Of a stretch of DNA of 32,865 nt, positions 23,496 to 32,013 are shown piece after piece. Origin of the DNA: Bacteroidota bacterium. GTDB lineage: Bacteria; Bacteroidota; Bacteroidia; 2-12-FULL-35-15. The stretch is taken from positions 4,658-37,522 of the forward strand of contig JAHEYB010000035.1 of NCBI GenBank assembly GCA_023251805.1. Direction: 5' to 3'. Each line of letters begins with the position of its first letter. The first letter of the stretch is position 1. A program made the position numbers and the translations under genes. Under the pieces are notes generated by a model. The model saw only the letters and a program-made list of their open reading frames with translations. It was not told where the DNA came from and did no database searches.

Positions 23496-26400
23496 GTGCG
23501 TAAAATTATAGTGATTTGTGTTTTTGTTCTGTTCTGCATAAGCGCCTTTTCGCAATATGCAGGGAACAACCGCATTAAAAAACTTTCTGTTGTTTCCGAC
23601 ACCATAAAACTCGATTCCCTGAGTTTGGTTCCGGGCACTTTTAAACTCAGCACTTTTTCGGGTACTTTGGTGGACACTTCTTTTTATAAAATAAATCATG
23701 CCGAAGGAATTTTGATTTTGAATACTCAGAAAATGAGGGAAAATAACATTGCTCCAGATAGTCTTCAATCGTCCTATCAAACATTTCCTTATTTATTTTC
23801 TGCTGAAACAAAACACAAAGACGCTAACCGCATTAAACCCGATTTTAAAGGCAATAATAATCCTTTTAACTATACCATTGAATCAAAAAACGATGATATT
23901 TTTAAAATGGATGGCTTGAATAAAAGTGGAAGTATCTCCCGTGGAATTTCTTTTGGAAATAGCCAAGACGTTGTGGTAAACTCAAATTTGAATTTACAAC
24001 TTTCCGGACATTTGAATAATAATGTAGACATACTTTTGGCGGCAACCGATAGTAACATTCCCATTCAACCTGATGGGAATACGCAGCAACTACAGGAGTT
24101 CGACAAAGTATTCATTCAACTCTCTAATCAAAAAACAAAATTAATTGCGGGAGATTTTCAAATGATTCGGCCCTACGGTTATTTTATGAATTTCAATAAA
24201 AAAGCACAAGGCGTAAGTTTTTCAACCATTCAAAAAACAAATGTTGAAAATAAAGATGTGAAAAAACAGGGACTTTATAAAACAGGATTAAGTGCTGCTG
24301 TGTCGCGAGGAAAATTTGCAAGAAATCAAATTCAGGGAATCGAAAATAATCAAGGGCCCTATCGTTTGCGCGGAGCCGAAAACGAACCTTTTATTATTAT
24401 TTTATCGGGAACAGAAAAAGTATATGTTGATGGAAGGTTGATGGACAGAGGACAAGAGAACGATTATGTGATTAATTACAACACTTCCGAAATTATTTTT
24501 ACGGCCAAGCAACTCATCACAAAAGACAAACGTATTGTGGTGGAATTTCAATATTCGGATAAAAATTATGCGCGATCACTTTTGCATTTTGCAAATGAAT
24601 ATGAACAAAACAAATTAAAATTACACTTGCATGTTTATTCGGAGCAAGACAGTAAAAATCAGCCCTTGCAACAAGATTTGTCTCCTTCTCAAAAAGTATT
24701 ATTATCCGAAATTGGCGATACGCTATCTCTTGCAGTCACACCAAGCTTTGATAGTGTTGCATTTAACAACAATGAAGTATTGTATTATAAAACCGATTCA
24801 ACAATTGGGACACAAATTTTCCCTAAAATATTTGTGTATAGTCCAAGTAAAACATATGTGACAAATGGCGCTGTAGACAGCGCACATTTTAGAGTAACGT
24901 ATAGTAATGTTGGCGCAAACAAAGGCAATTACGTTCAAATAATCAGCAGTGCAAATGGCAAAGTTTTTCAGTGGGTGATGCCTGATACGCTTACTAATAT
25001 TCCAAATGGGAATTATGAACCGATAGTTCAATTGGTAACACCCAAACAAAAACAAATGATTACAGCAGGTTTTGATTATGCATTTAATAAAAACAGCAAG
25101 CTATCTATAGAAGGAGCGATCAGTAAAAACGATATAAATACCTTCTCATCTGAAAACAGTAACGATGATGTTGGTTATGGATTTAAAATGAATTTTGACA
25201 ATGCAAAACCCTTTAGAAGGGAAGACACTATTTCTCCTTTGGTGTTGCTTACAAATGTAAATTATGAATATGTGCAAAAATATTTTTCTCCGATAGAGCG
25301 CTACCGAAGTATAGAATTTGAGCGGGATTGGAATAGGGGAAGTGTATTGCAAGCCGCGGATCAGCACATTGTAGGTGCTGCAATTGGGCTGACAAAAAAA
25401 GGAACGGGAATGATTGGGTATCGATTTAACGCTTTTTTAGAAGGAGATAAATACAATGCAAATAAACACAATGCAAATCTGGCGCTTACAAAAAAGGGAT
25501 TTACTCTTCAGTATGATGGAAGTTTGTTGAATTCCGCTAGCAGCACAAACACTAATTTTTACCGACATAAAAGTGGTGTGTCACAAAAAATAAAATGGTT
25601 GACAGTTGGTTTAAAAGACGAATTTGAACAAAACAAATTTGCGTTAAGTAAAAAAGATTCACTCTTGCAGAATAGTTATCAATTTTGGGAATGGCAGGCA
25701 TACATGCAAAATGCAGATACAACTAAAAACAAGTATGGAATAAATTATAAACAACGAACAGATTATGCTGTAAGAAATATTTCCGGAGAAACAGGTTTGG
25801 TTACTACTGCTTTTGCAGAAAGTTATGGCGCATTTTTAGAGTTGATAAAAAATTCAAATAATCAGCTAAAATTAAATGCTTCCTATCGAGAGCTTGTAAT
25901 AAAAGACCCCTTGCTTACTGTTCAAAAGCCCGACAACTCATTGGTTGCCCGTGCCGAATATAATTTCAGATTGTGGAAAGGATTTATTTATTCAAGTACT
26001 TTTTATGAAATTGGTTCGGGATTGGAAATTAAAAAAGAATTTTCATACATACTTGTAGCCGTTGGACAAGGAGTTTATGTGTGGAACGATTACAATGGAA
26101 ATGGAATAAAAGAATTGGACGAATTTGAAATAGCAACTTTTCCCAATACTGCAGATTACATTAAAGTTTATACTCCAACCAATGAGTATATAAAAGTGTA
26201 TAGTAACCAATTTAGTCAGACACTCACATTGAAACCTGCGGCATTGTGGGCGAATAAAAAAGGGATTAAAAAATTTATTTCACGTTTTTCAAATCAGGCA
26301 TCTTATCGTATCGATAGAAAATCAAATGAAGATGATTTATCGAAAGCATATAATCCGTTTTTATTTGAGCCTGATGACAGTACATTGGTGACATTAAATT

Positions 26401-27041
26401 CATCGTTCAGAAACACGTTATTCATTAATCAGCTCAGTCCGGTTTTTGGTTTAGACCTTACTTATCAGGATGCAAGAAATAAATCGTTGTTGGTAAATGG
26501 GTTTGATTCGCGAGTTAATATATTCAAAGAAGCGCGTTTGCGTTGGAACATCAGTAAAGAATTTAGCTGGAATGTAGCTTATAAAGATGGTGTAAAAAAA
26601 AGCAGTTCACAATATTTTTCATCGCGTGATTATTCTATTACTTATTATGAAGCGGAGCCGAAATTGAGTTACCAGCCGAATACAGCCTTCAGGGCAAGTG
26701 TTTCATTTAAGTATACAGAAAAGAAAAACAGAGAGGAGTTTGGCGGACAAAAAGCAGCGTTGCAGGATTATGGTGCAGAAATAAAATACAATGTTTTACA
26801 AAAAGGGAGTTTGAGTTTGAAAGCAAATTTTATTCAAATCAAATTTAACGGAACAAAAAATACTTCTTTAGAATTTGAAATGTTAGATGCATTAAAAACC
26901 GGACAAAATGTAACTTGGGGAGTTGCGTATCAGCGCACTTTATCAAACAACTTGCAATTAACACTCACTTACGATGGCCGCAAATCCGAAGGAACAAAGG
27001 TTATTCATACCGGTGGCGCACAAGTGAGGGCGTATTTTTAA
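23496..27041 (+). CDS. Very large predicted outer-membrane beta-barrel protein
   Basis: I prefer the GTG start at 23496, because it gives a normal signal peptide (MRKIIVICVFVLF...SAFSQ). The longer open frame from the ATG at 23415 adds 27 Cys-rich residues unlike any export signal. The mature protein of about 1160 residues has an N-terminal region with alternating beta-strand patterns (SGSISRGISFGNSQDVVVNS; LLAATDSNIPIQPDGNTQQL; KVFIQLSNQKTKLIAGDFQM). A middle part reads KVYVDGRLMDRGQENDYVIN, and a long C-terminal barrel-like part is rich in aromatic alternation and ends in Phe, the outer-membrane assembly signal. Near residue 865 is an EF-hand-like loop, DYNGNGIKELDE. The style recalls SprA-like Bacteroidota surface proteins, but I cannot place it in a named family. 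Partner unknown. Confidence 0.75.
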   Translation: MRKIIVICVFVLFCISAFSQYAGNNRIKKLSVVSDTIKLDSLSLVPGTFKLSTFSGTLVDTSFYKINHAEGILILNTQKMRENNIAPDSLQSSYQTFPYLFSAETKHKDANRIKPDFKGNNNPFNYTIESKNDDIFKMDGLNKSGSISRGISFGNSQDVVVNSNLNLQLSGHLNNNVDILLAATDSNIPIQPDGNTQQLQEFDKVFIQLSNQKTKLIAGDFQMIRPYGYFMNFNKKAQGVSFSTIQKTNVENKDVKKQGLYKTGLSAAVSRGKFARNQIQGIENNQGPYRLRGAENEPFIIILSGTEKVYVDGRLMDRGQENDYVINYNTSEIIFTAKQLITKDKRIVVEFQYSDKNYARSLLHFANEYEQNKLKLHLHVYSEQDSKNQPLQQDLSPSQKVLLSEIGDTLSLAVTPSFDSVAFNNNEVLYYKTDSTIGTQIFPKIFVYSPSKTYVTNGAVDSAHFRVTYSNVGANKGNYVQIISSANGKVFQWVMPDTLTNIPNGNYEPIVQLVTPKQKQMITAGFDYAFNKNSKLSIEGAISKNDINTFSSENSNDDVGYGFKMNFDNAKPFRREDTISPLVLLTNVNYEYVQKYFSPIERYRSIEFERDWNRGSVLQAADQHIVGAAIGLTKKGTGMIGYRFNAFLEGDKYNANKHNANLALTKKGFTLQYDGSLLNSASSTNTNFYRHKSGVSQKIKWLTVGLKDEFEQNKFALSKKDSLLQNSYQFWEWQAYMQNADTTKNKYGINYKQRTDYAVRNISGETGLVTTAFAESYGAFLELIKNSNNQLKLNASYRELVIKDPLLTVQKPDNSLVARAEYNFRLWKGFIYSSTFYEIGSGLEIKKEFSYILVAVGQGVYVWNDYNGNGIKELDEFEIATFPNTADYIKVYTPTNEYIKVYSNQFSQTLTLKPAALWANKKGIKKFISRFSNQASYRIDRKSNEDDLSKAYNPFLFEPDDSTLVTLNSSFRNTLFINQLSPVFGLDLTYQDARNKSLLVNGFDSRVNIFKEARLRWNISKEFSWNVAYKDGVKKSSSQYFSSRDYSITYYEAEPKLSYQPNTAFRASVSFKYTEKKNREEFGGQKAALQDYGAEIKYNVLQKGSLSLKANFIQIKFNGTKNTSLEFEMLDALKTGQNVTWGVAYQRTLSNNLQLTLTYDGRKSEGTKVIHTGGAQVRAYF

Positions 27042-27079
27042 ACAAAAAAATTCCTCCTATTGGAGGAATTTTTTTGTTT
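27040..27079. terminator. Bidirectional terminator between convergent genes
   Basis: Perfect 18-bp stem (27040-27057 with 27062-27079; core TTCCTCC/GGAGGAA) with loop TATT and A7/T7 flanks. The left arm includes the last two bases of the large outer-membrane gene's stop codon. It also ends the SprB-repeat gene, whose stop lies 10 nt away. Confidence 0.95.
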
Positions 27080-27089
27080 GAAGACAAAA

Positions 27090-28337
27090 TCAATTTTTTA
27101 TTATTTTTTGAACGGTATATTGTTCTGCTACTCCAATTTTTAGAAAATAAACTCCCGAAGGGAATTTTTGCAGTGAATATTGTTTTTTAAAATTGCCTGA
27201 CGCATTTGTTTCTTCTGAAAAGATTTTTGCGCCAACCAAATCATACAAAGTAAATGTAATATTGGTTGAGAGTGGGAGCGTCATTTCCACTTCAAAGTTT
27301 TCATTAACCGGATTTGGATAGAGGTGAAAGTTATAAAATCCTTCAGTTTCTGAAATTCCGGTAGTGAAGTTTACAGACACAGTTGAGGTTGCGGTACATC
27401 CATTTGCATCAGTAACAGTAACAGTATAATTACCCGGACAAATTGCGGTTGCAGTAGGAGTTGTTTGTCCGCCAGGAGCCCACGAATAGGTATATCCGGC
27501 TGTTCCGGCAGTAGCAGTTGCGGTAGCAGATCCGTCACAGCATGTTGCACAGGACGCATTCATACTAGTGGTACTAACAGCCAAAGCAGCAGCAGGTTGA
27601 TTAACGGTACAGCTTGATGATGAAGTGCATCCATTTGCATCGGTTACCGTGCAGGCATAAGTTCCGGGGAAAAGCCCGCTGATGCTTGATGTTGTTTGTA
27701 CCGGAATCGTATTCCATGCATAAGTATAGGCACTTGTTCCGCCTGTTTGGGTTGCTGTGGCACTTCCGTTGCTTCCTCCAAAGCAGCTTACGCTGCTGCA
27801 AGTGACAATGGCATTTAAAGCAGTTGGTTGTGCGATGGAAACAGGACCTAAAATGCTCATACATCCATTGGCATCCTTGATTGTGTCATAATACATCCCA
27901 ACACATAAACTATTCGCAGATGCTGTTGTTTGTGAAGGAATGGTATTCCACTTGTGAGTAAAGCTTCCTGTTCCGCCTGAGGCAAAAGCGGTTGCTGTTC
28001 CATTACAGAGTCCGTTACAGGTGATGTCTGTTTTGGAGGAAGTCGCACTAATTGCTGCGGGCTCGGTAATGGTAACTGTTGCACTTGATGTGCAGGAGCT
28101 ACCATCAACCATGTTAACAGTATATGTTCCGGCACATAATCCTGTTATGTTAGCGGTTGTTTGCCCTCCCGGTGACCAAAGATAATTAATAGGTGGAACG
28201 CCTGCTCCTGTGGCTGTTGCGGTTCCATTACATAAGCCGTTGCAGCTTATGTTTGCGCTAGTTGCGGTTACGAGACATTGCGCCTGTGCAATCATTACAT
28301 TTAATGAGAACACAATTAAAAAGTAAATTTTTTTCAT
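27090..28337 (-). CDS. Secreted SprB-repeat protein with T9SS sorting domain
   Basis: The 415-residue product has a signal peptide (MKKIYFLIVFSLNVMIAQAQ) and four SprB-type repeats of about 75 residues (21-93, 94-172, 173-248, 249-324). Their patterns are ISCNGLCNGTATA, YLWSPGGQTT, ITGLCAGTYTV and VTDANGCTS. A T9SS type A sorting domain (about 335-415) follows, with FHLYPNPVNENFEV, LYDLVGAKI and PSGVYFLKIG. SprB itself is a giant gliding adhesin; this short version is probably a small surface adhesin or matrix protein carried by the same secretion route. Each repeat keeps several cysteines, suggesting disulphides. It converges with the large outer-membrane gene across a shared terminator and diverges from the 511-residue gene across a 309-bp gap. 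Confidence 0.88.
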   Translation of the reverse strand: MKKIYFLIVFSLNVMIAQAQCLVTATSANISCNGLCNGTATATGAGVPPINYLWSPGGQTTANITGLCAGTYTVNMVDGSSCTSSATVTITEPAAISATSSKTDITCNGLCNGTATAFASGGTGSFTHKWNTIPSQTTASANSLCVGMYYDTIKDANGCMSILGPVSIAQPTALNAIVTCSSVSCFGGSNGSATATQTGGTSAYTYAWNTIPVQTTSSISGLFPGTYACTVTDANGCTSSSSCTVNQPAAALAVSTTSMNASCATCCDGSATATATAGTAGYTYSWAPGGQTTPTATAICPGNYTVTVTDANGCTATSTVSVNFTTGISETEGFYNFHLYPNPVNENFEVEMTLPLSTNITFTLYDLVGAKIFSEETNASGNFKKQYSLQKFPSGVYFLKIGVAEQYTVQKIIKN

Positions 28338-28646
28338 AGCTTTAAGTTTTAAAGGTTAGACACATTTATTTTAAAGTTCAATAGAAGTTTCGTTTTAGAT
28401 TTTCATTTCGTGCTGTTTTCGATAATTTCCCAGGATAAAAAGCCATTTAATTTTTAAATTATTATCGAAAAGAAATTATAATCACTTCATTTTTATAGTA
28501 AATTTATGACCTGCTTAAGTCTAGTTACAAAGCATTATTTTCTTGTGTTTCGCATTTCTTAGCATGAAAATTTAGGGCGATTTTTGTGTAAATAATTGAT
28601 AATCAAACACTTATTTTAATTTTAAAAACATCATTATTCAAAGCTT
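28338..28646. other. 309-bp divergent intergenic region
   Basis: No gene is seen here. It must hold the start signals of the SprB-repeat gene (minus) and the 511-residue gene (plus), but no convincing TAnnTTTG box was found for either. It contains an exact 11-bp inverted repeat, listed separately. Confidence 0.6.
28416..28471. repeat. 11-bp inverted repeat TTTTCGATAAT / ATTATCGAAAA
   Basis: The arms lie at 28416-28426 and 28461-28471, exactly complementary, 34 bp apart, in the divergent promoter region. It could be a two-site operator or a cruciform/hairpin. There is no T-run for a terminator. Confidence 0.65.
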
Positions 28647-30182
28647 ATGGACGAATTAGCGCGCTTGATTCTATCACTTACAAAGTCTGAAAAAAGATAT
28701 TTTAAGATGTTTACTGCTTTGCAAAGCGGAGAAAAAAGCTACTTGAAACTCTTTGATGCGGTGGAAAAAATGGAAGATTATGACGAAGAAAAAATAAAAA
28801 AAATATTTAAAGGAGAAGATTTTATTAAGCGCCTTCCTTCAGTTAAAAATTATTTATACAATCAGATTTTAAAAAGTCTTCGTGTCAGTTATGGCGGAAA
28901 CACCTTGCATTCACAACTTGTGGAGATGATTGAAGAGATTTCTATTTTATATGAAAAAAGATTATATAAACAATGCGCCAAAATTATTGAGAGAGCCAAG
29001 ATGCTTGCAAAAACAAATGAAAATATTCTTCAAGAAATGGAAATTAATTTCTGGGAGCAAAAAGTGATGATGGAAGTGTTGAATTTGGATAAGTTCGAAA
29101 AAACCTTAGAAAGCTCCTTAGAAAAGGATATTCAATTGATTGAATCGCAGATGAATGTTGTTCAATACCGAAATTTATATAATAAGATAATTTTAATTAA
29201 CAAGAGAATTAAAGAAGCAAGAACAGATGAGGAGATGGAGCAATTTCAAAAAATTATTAATCACCCTTTAATGCAATCGGTTTCAACAGCAAAAAGTTTT
29301 GATTCAAAATATTGTTTTTACCAAACTCATTTGATTTATAATCATGCAAAAGGGAACAATGAAGCTTGTTTAGAAATTGCAAAAAATTTATTAGAGTTGC
29401 TTGAGCAGTTTCCTCAGAAAATTGCCGAGTCTCCCAAAATGTATGTTACAACTCTCAATAATATTCTGCTTTGCGAAATTCATACACATAATTATAGAAC
29501 GTTCAGCCAAACGTTAACTAAGCTCAGGGCTTTTCCTTTAAAATCATTGAGCATTGAAGTGAATCGATTTGTGAATTCTTATACTTTTGAAATGGTTAAG
29601 TATCTAGATACTGGTGAATTTGGAAAAAGTGTTGGAATAAGAGAAGAGATCATTCAAGGATTGAAAAAGTATGCTGATAAAACAAACGAAATAGAAAAGA
29701 GTACGTTACTTTATAATTTGTTTTACTCCTATTTCGGAACAGGGGAGTATTCAAAGGCACAAGAGATAATAAATATATTGTTAAATGAATATCAAAAAGA
29801 ATTGCGTTACGATATTCAAGGTGCTGTTAGAATTTTAAATCTTATTCTTCATTATGAACTTCGAAATGACCGTTTGTTAGAATACAATGCTATTTCGACT
29901 TATCGTTTTTTAAACAAAAGCAATCGATTATACAAATTAGAAAAAATCGTATTAGATTTTATTCGAAAAAAAATGCAACATATTTATACTCCAAAAGATG
30001 AGCGGGAAGCATTCATAGAGCTTAGAAAAGAGTTTATGAAACTGACAGAAGATTCATATGAAAAAAAAGCATTTGAATATTTTGATTTTATTTCTTGGTT
30101 AGATTCTCACATAGAAAAAAAATCGTTTGAAGAAATTGTGAAAAAGAAATTCGAAATGAGAGCAACTCAAGATGGAAAATAG
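28647..30182 (+). CDS. Conserved-looking all-helical protein of unknown function
   Basis: The 511-residue product has no signal peptide or membrane helix and should be cytoplasmic. It starts MDELARLILSLTKSEKRYFK, is rich in Lys, Glu, Leu and Ile, and shows helix-turn-helix periodicity throughout that suggests a TPR-like solenoid (for example LYNLFYSYFGTGEYSKAQEI around residue 355). I recall proteins of this length and opening as hypothetical proteins of Bacteroidota but know no function. The ATG at 28647 is preferred because the region before it is non-coding in character. It stands alone, with the SprB-repeat gene divergent and a decayed gene fragment after it. A role in protein-protein interaction is only inferred from the helical repeat style. 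Confidence 0.75.
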   Translation: MDELARLILSLTKSEKRYFKMFTALQSGEKSYLKLFDAVEKMEDYDEEKIKKIFKGEDFIKRLPSVKNYLYNQILKSLRVSYGGNTLHSQLVEMIEEISILYEKRLYKQCAKIIERAKMLAKTNENILQEMEINFWEQKVMMEVLNLDKFEKTLESSLEKDIQLIESQMNVVQYRNLYNKIILINKRIKEARTDEEMEQFQKIINHPLMQSVSTAKSFDSKYCFYQTHLIYNHAKGNNEACLEIAKNLLELLEQFPQKIAESPKMYVTTLNNILLCEIHTHNYRTFSQTLTKLRAFPLKSLSIEVNRFVNSYTFEMVKYLDTGEFGKSVGIREEIIQGLKKYADKTNEIEKSTLLYNLFYSYFGTGEYSKAQEIINILLNEYQKELRYDIQGAVRILNLILHYELRNDRLLEYNAISTYRFLNKSNRLYKLEKIVLDFIRKKMQHIYTPKDEREAFIELRKEFMKLTEDSYEKKAFEYFDFISWLDSHIEKKSFEEIVKKKFEMRATQDGK

Positions 30183-30194
30183 CATTAAAGCAAC

Positions 30195-30218
30195 AAACCT
30201 TGAGAATGTCCAAGGTTT
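30195..30218 (+). terminator. Weak hairpin after the 511-residue gene
   Basis: AAACCTTG (30195-30202) pairs with CAAGGTTT (30211-30218) with an 8-nt loop, 13 nt after the stop. The following T-run is poor, so termination is uncertain. Confidence 0.45.
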
Positions 30219-30238
30219 AATGTTTTCAAAAACAAAAA

Positions 30239-30558
30239 TCAATTCCCCTGTCCTTTATCATCACTTCCAGCTCCTATCTGTTTTTGCCCAATTAAAATTT
30301 CCAGAGAAACTTAAAGAACGGATGTAAATATCTTTTAAGCCGGCAGACGTTAAATTAAATATTGAAGGACCGGGATCGAAATCCACGGTCCCCCAAAATA
30401 ATCTGTAGTTCTACAAACATTGACTGCTACATCAACTGCAACTGATGCACTCGATTCGCCCAAGCTATTGTTTCCATCCCCTTTGCCTAAAGCAGATTTT
30501 GACTTGTGCTTAATTGAGTAGACAAAATAAATATTAACGATAGTAGAATGGTTTTCAT
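30239..30558 (-). pseudogene. Decayed fragment of a secreted DFDPGP-repeat (SBBP-like) gene
   Basis: On minus an ATG at 30558 opens a signal peptide (MKTILLSLIFILSTQLSTSQ) that hits a stop at 30487-30489. Reading on in other frames recovers one continuous family sequence: ALGKGDGNNSLGESSASVAV, then GTVDFDPGPSIFNLTSAGLK with DIYIRSLSFSGNFNWAK, then QIGAGSDDKGQG. This is the pattern of large Bacteroidota secreted beta-propeller proteins with WAKQIG...VDFDPGP repeats. At least three frame changes are needed; two fall in a G-run and an A-run. Only about 100 residues of one to two repeat units remain; the rest is deleted. It lies downstream of the outer-membrane barrel gene on the same strand and explains the otherwise empty 433-bp gap. 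Confidence 0.8.
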
Positions 30559-30591
30559 TTTCACAACGTTTTTAACGACATACTATTTTTT

Positions 30592-30611
30592 ATGACTTCC
30601 TTCGAAGTCAT
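30592..30611. repeat. Short inverted repeat after the outer-membrane barrel gene
   Basis: ATGACTTC (30592-30599) is complementary to GAAGTCAT (30604-30611), 4-nt loop. It lies just past the stop codon of the minus-strand gene but is followed by A residues rather than T on that strand, so it is a poor intrinsic terminator. Confidence 0.5.
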
Positions 30612-30615
30612 TCCT

Positions 30616-31485
30616 TTATTCTGATTTGTCTCCGAAAGAGATATTTATCCCAATATTTAAACCAATTGAACTAAATGGCAGCAAAAATTTAGTTGACTTG
30701 TCTGGCTGGTTAGTATTTGGGGCGGCTGAGGTATCATAACTGTAACTGTCCACAAATTCAATTTCTTTGTCATAAGTATCAAGCATGGGAAGTTGATCAA
30801 CACCATCAACAGTATTTTTTGTCATTGTTCCTTTTTTCATTGCCCAGTTTTGGTAGTTGGCTGCGATTTCAGCAAATATTCCTATTTTATCACTTGCCTT
30901 ATAATTGAGACCAATTCCTCCATGAAATCCCCAACTTACTCCGCCACTATATTTCCAATTTTCATCAGAAATGGTGGTAGATGTTAATGACGTATTTTCC
31001 ATATGAGTTTCTTCAAACATTTTTGCATCAACACCTATAATTAATCCCGCTTTCATATATGGCATTATTTTTTTTTCACCTGCTGTCATACGAATCGTTG
31101 GAACAATGCGGATCATTCGTCCTTTCCAAGTGGTTTCTCTTTTATAACTTGTTGAAGCAGGAGCATTTGTTTGCTCATCAGTAAAAGTATTTTTTCCTCC
31201 AACGAGATATGCAAAACCAATTTCAGCACCTACATTTTTATTGAACATGTAACCTGCATATAAACCAGCATTTACGCCCTTTCCTAAAGATAGGGGATGA
31301 GCAGTTTCTTCATAAACAGTCCCAGATGAACCGGTTGTTGTTTTATAATCAACAAAAATACTTTGTTTAGCTGCAGGAAAACCATAGCCTCCGCCAATAC
31401 CAATATATACACCTTGTCCAAAAGTTGATAAAACAGCAATGGGTCCGCAAAGCATCACCATCAAAATTAATTGTTTAGTTTTCAT
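30616..31485 (-). CDS. Outer-membrane beta-barrel protein
   Basis: The 289-residue product has a signal peptide (MKTKQLILMVML...LSTFGQ) and then a small barrel of alternating strands: GVYIGIGGGYGFPAAKQSIF, GLYAGYMFNKNVGAEIGFAY, RMIRIVPTIRM, IMPYMKAGLIIGV, WGFHGGIGLNYKASDKIGIF and a last strand, IGLNIGINISFGDKSE. The pattern and length fit the OMP_b-brl (OmpA/OmpX-like) barrels frequent in Bacteroidota. A pore or structural role is possible, and the sequence gives no substrate. It starts 28 nt after the lipoprotein gene on the same strand, so the two are probably co-transcribed and may act together in the outer membrane. The terminal residues after the last strand are charged instead of aromatic. 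Confidence 0.82.
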   Translation of the reverse strand: MKTKQLILMVMLCGPIAVLSTFGQGVYIGIGGGYGFPAAKQSIFVDYKTTTGSSGTVYEETAHPLSLGKGVNAGLYAGYMFNKNVGAEIGFAYLVGGKNTFTDEQTNAPASTSYKRETTWKGRMIRIVPTIRMTAGEKKIMPYMKAGLIIGVDAKMFEETHMENTSLTSTTISDENWKYSGGVSWGFHGGIGLNYKASDKIGIFAEIAANYQNWAMKKGTMTKNTVDGVDQLPMLDTYDKEIEFVDSYSYDTSAAPNTNQPDKSTKFLLPFSSIGLNIGINISFGDKSE

Positions 31486-31513
31486 ACGTTTATTTATTAG
31501 GTTAGTAATTTAC

Positions 31514-31957
31514 TTATTGTTTGACAAAAACTTTTCCAGTTCCAACAGCAGAAACTTTTGTGTCGCTGTTATCACCAATTATCCACAGAAAATTTCCATC
31601 TATGTCGTAGTCGATAAAGTAATGGTCTTCATGCGCAATAGAAGTCATCCAAAGGAAGTCAGCTTTTTTTTGTCTATAAAACATTTGCCCGTTTTTAATA
31701 AACAATTTTGCCTTTTTTCGAGTGGTTATGGTTACAACATTGTGAGGGTGAACAAATGTAAATCCGCAAAGGCTCACTTCACCATTTTCTTGATCAATTA
31801 TCAGCTTACATCCAGTTGGATTTTGTGTAGATGTGCTATCAATTTCAATCCATGTACCATCCAGTGATGGTTCAAAAATGTCATTTTTGCAAGATGTTAC
31901 AGTAAGCAATGTTAGGGCAAGTAGCAATTGAGATAGCGCTGAAATATGTGTTTTCAT
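31514..31957 (-). CDS. Lipoprotein of unknown function, paired with an outer-membrane barrel
   Basis: The 147-residue product has a lipoprotein signal peptide ending in LTVTSC (lipidated Cys23). The mature part reads like a small lipocalin-type or META-like beta barrel: SLDGTWIEID, CKLIIDQENGEVSLCGFTFV, AKLFIKNGQMFYRQKKADF, YFIDYDIDGNFLWIIGD. Cys at about 51 and 64 may pair. The family is not recognised with confidence; DGTW near the N-terminus is common in lipocalin-like Bacteroidota lipoproteins. It is the first gene of a likely two-gene operon with the downstream barrel gene. No consensus promoter box is seen in the 54-nt gap upstream. Confidence 0.75.
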   Translation of the reverse strand: MKTHISALSQLLLALTLLTVTSCKNDIFEPSLDGTWIEIDSTSTQNPTGCKLIIDQENGEVSLCGFTFVHPHNVVTITTRKKAKLFIKNGQMFYRQKKADFLWMTSIAHEDHYFIDYDIDGNFLWIIGDNSDTKVSAVGTGKVFVKQ

Positions 31958-31992
31958 TTTTATAAATTCCAGTGAATTTTTAAATAATATTG

Positions 31993-32013
31993 AAAAAAAA
32001 GACTTGTCTTTTT
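31993..32013 (-). terminator. Terminator of the right-edge propeller gene
   Basis: On minus, AAAAAGAC and GTCTTTTT (32006-32013 with 31996-32003) form a short stem, continuing into a T8 run (31993-32000). The stem is short and its loop is tight, but the position right after the stop codon fits. Confidence 0.6.

Noticed and set aside
27360..28260. Repeats in the SprB-type gene as a CRISPR array or DNA repeat
   Set aside because: The periodicity is about 225 bp, matches protein repeats in frame, and is diverged at the DNA level.
31439..31867. Plus-strand open frame across the lipoprotein gene
   Set aside because: It overlaps two minus-strand genes that have clear signal peptides and has no features of its own.
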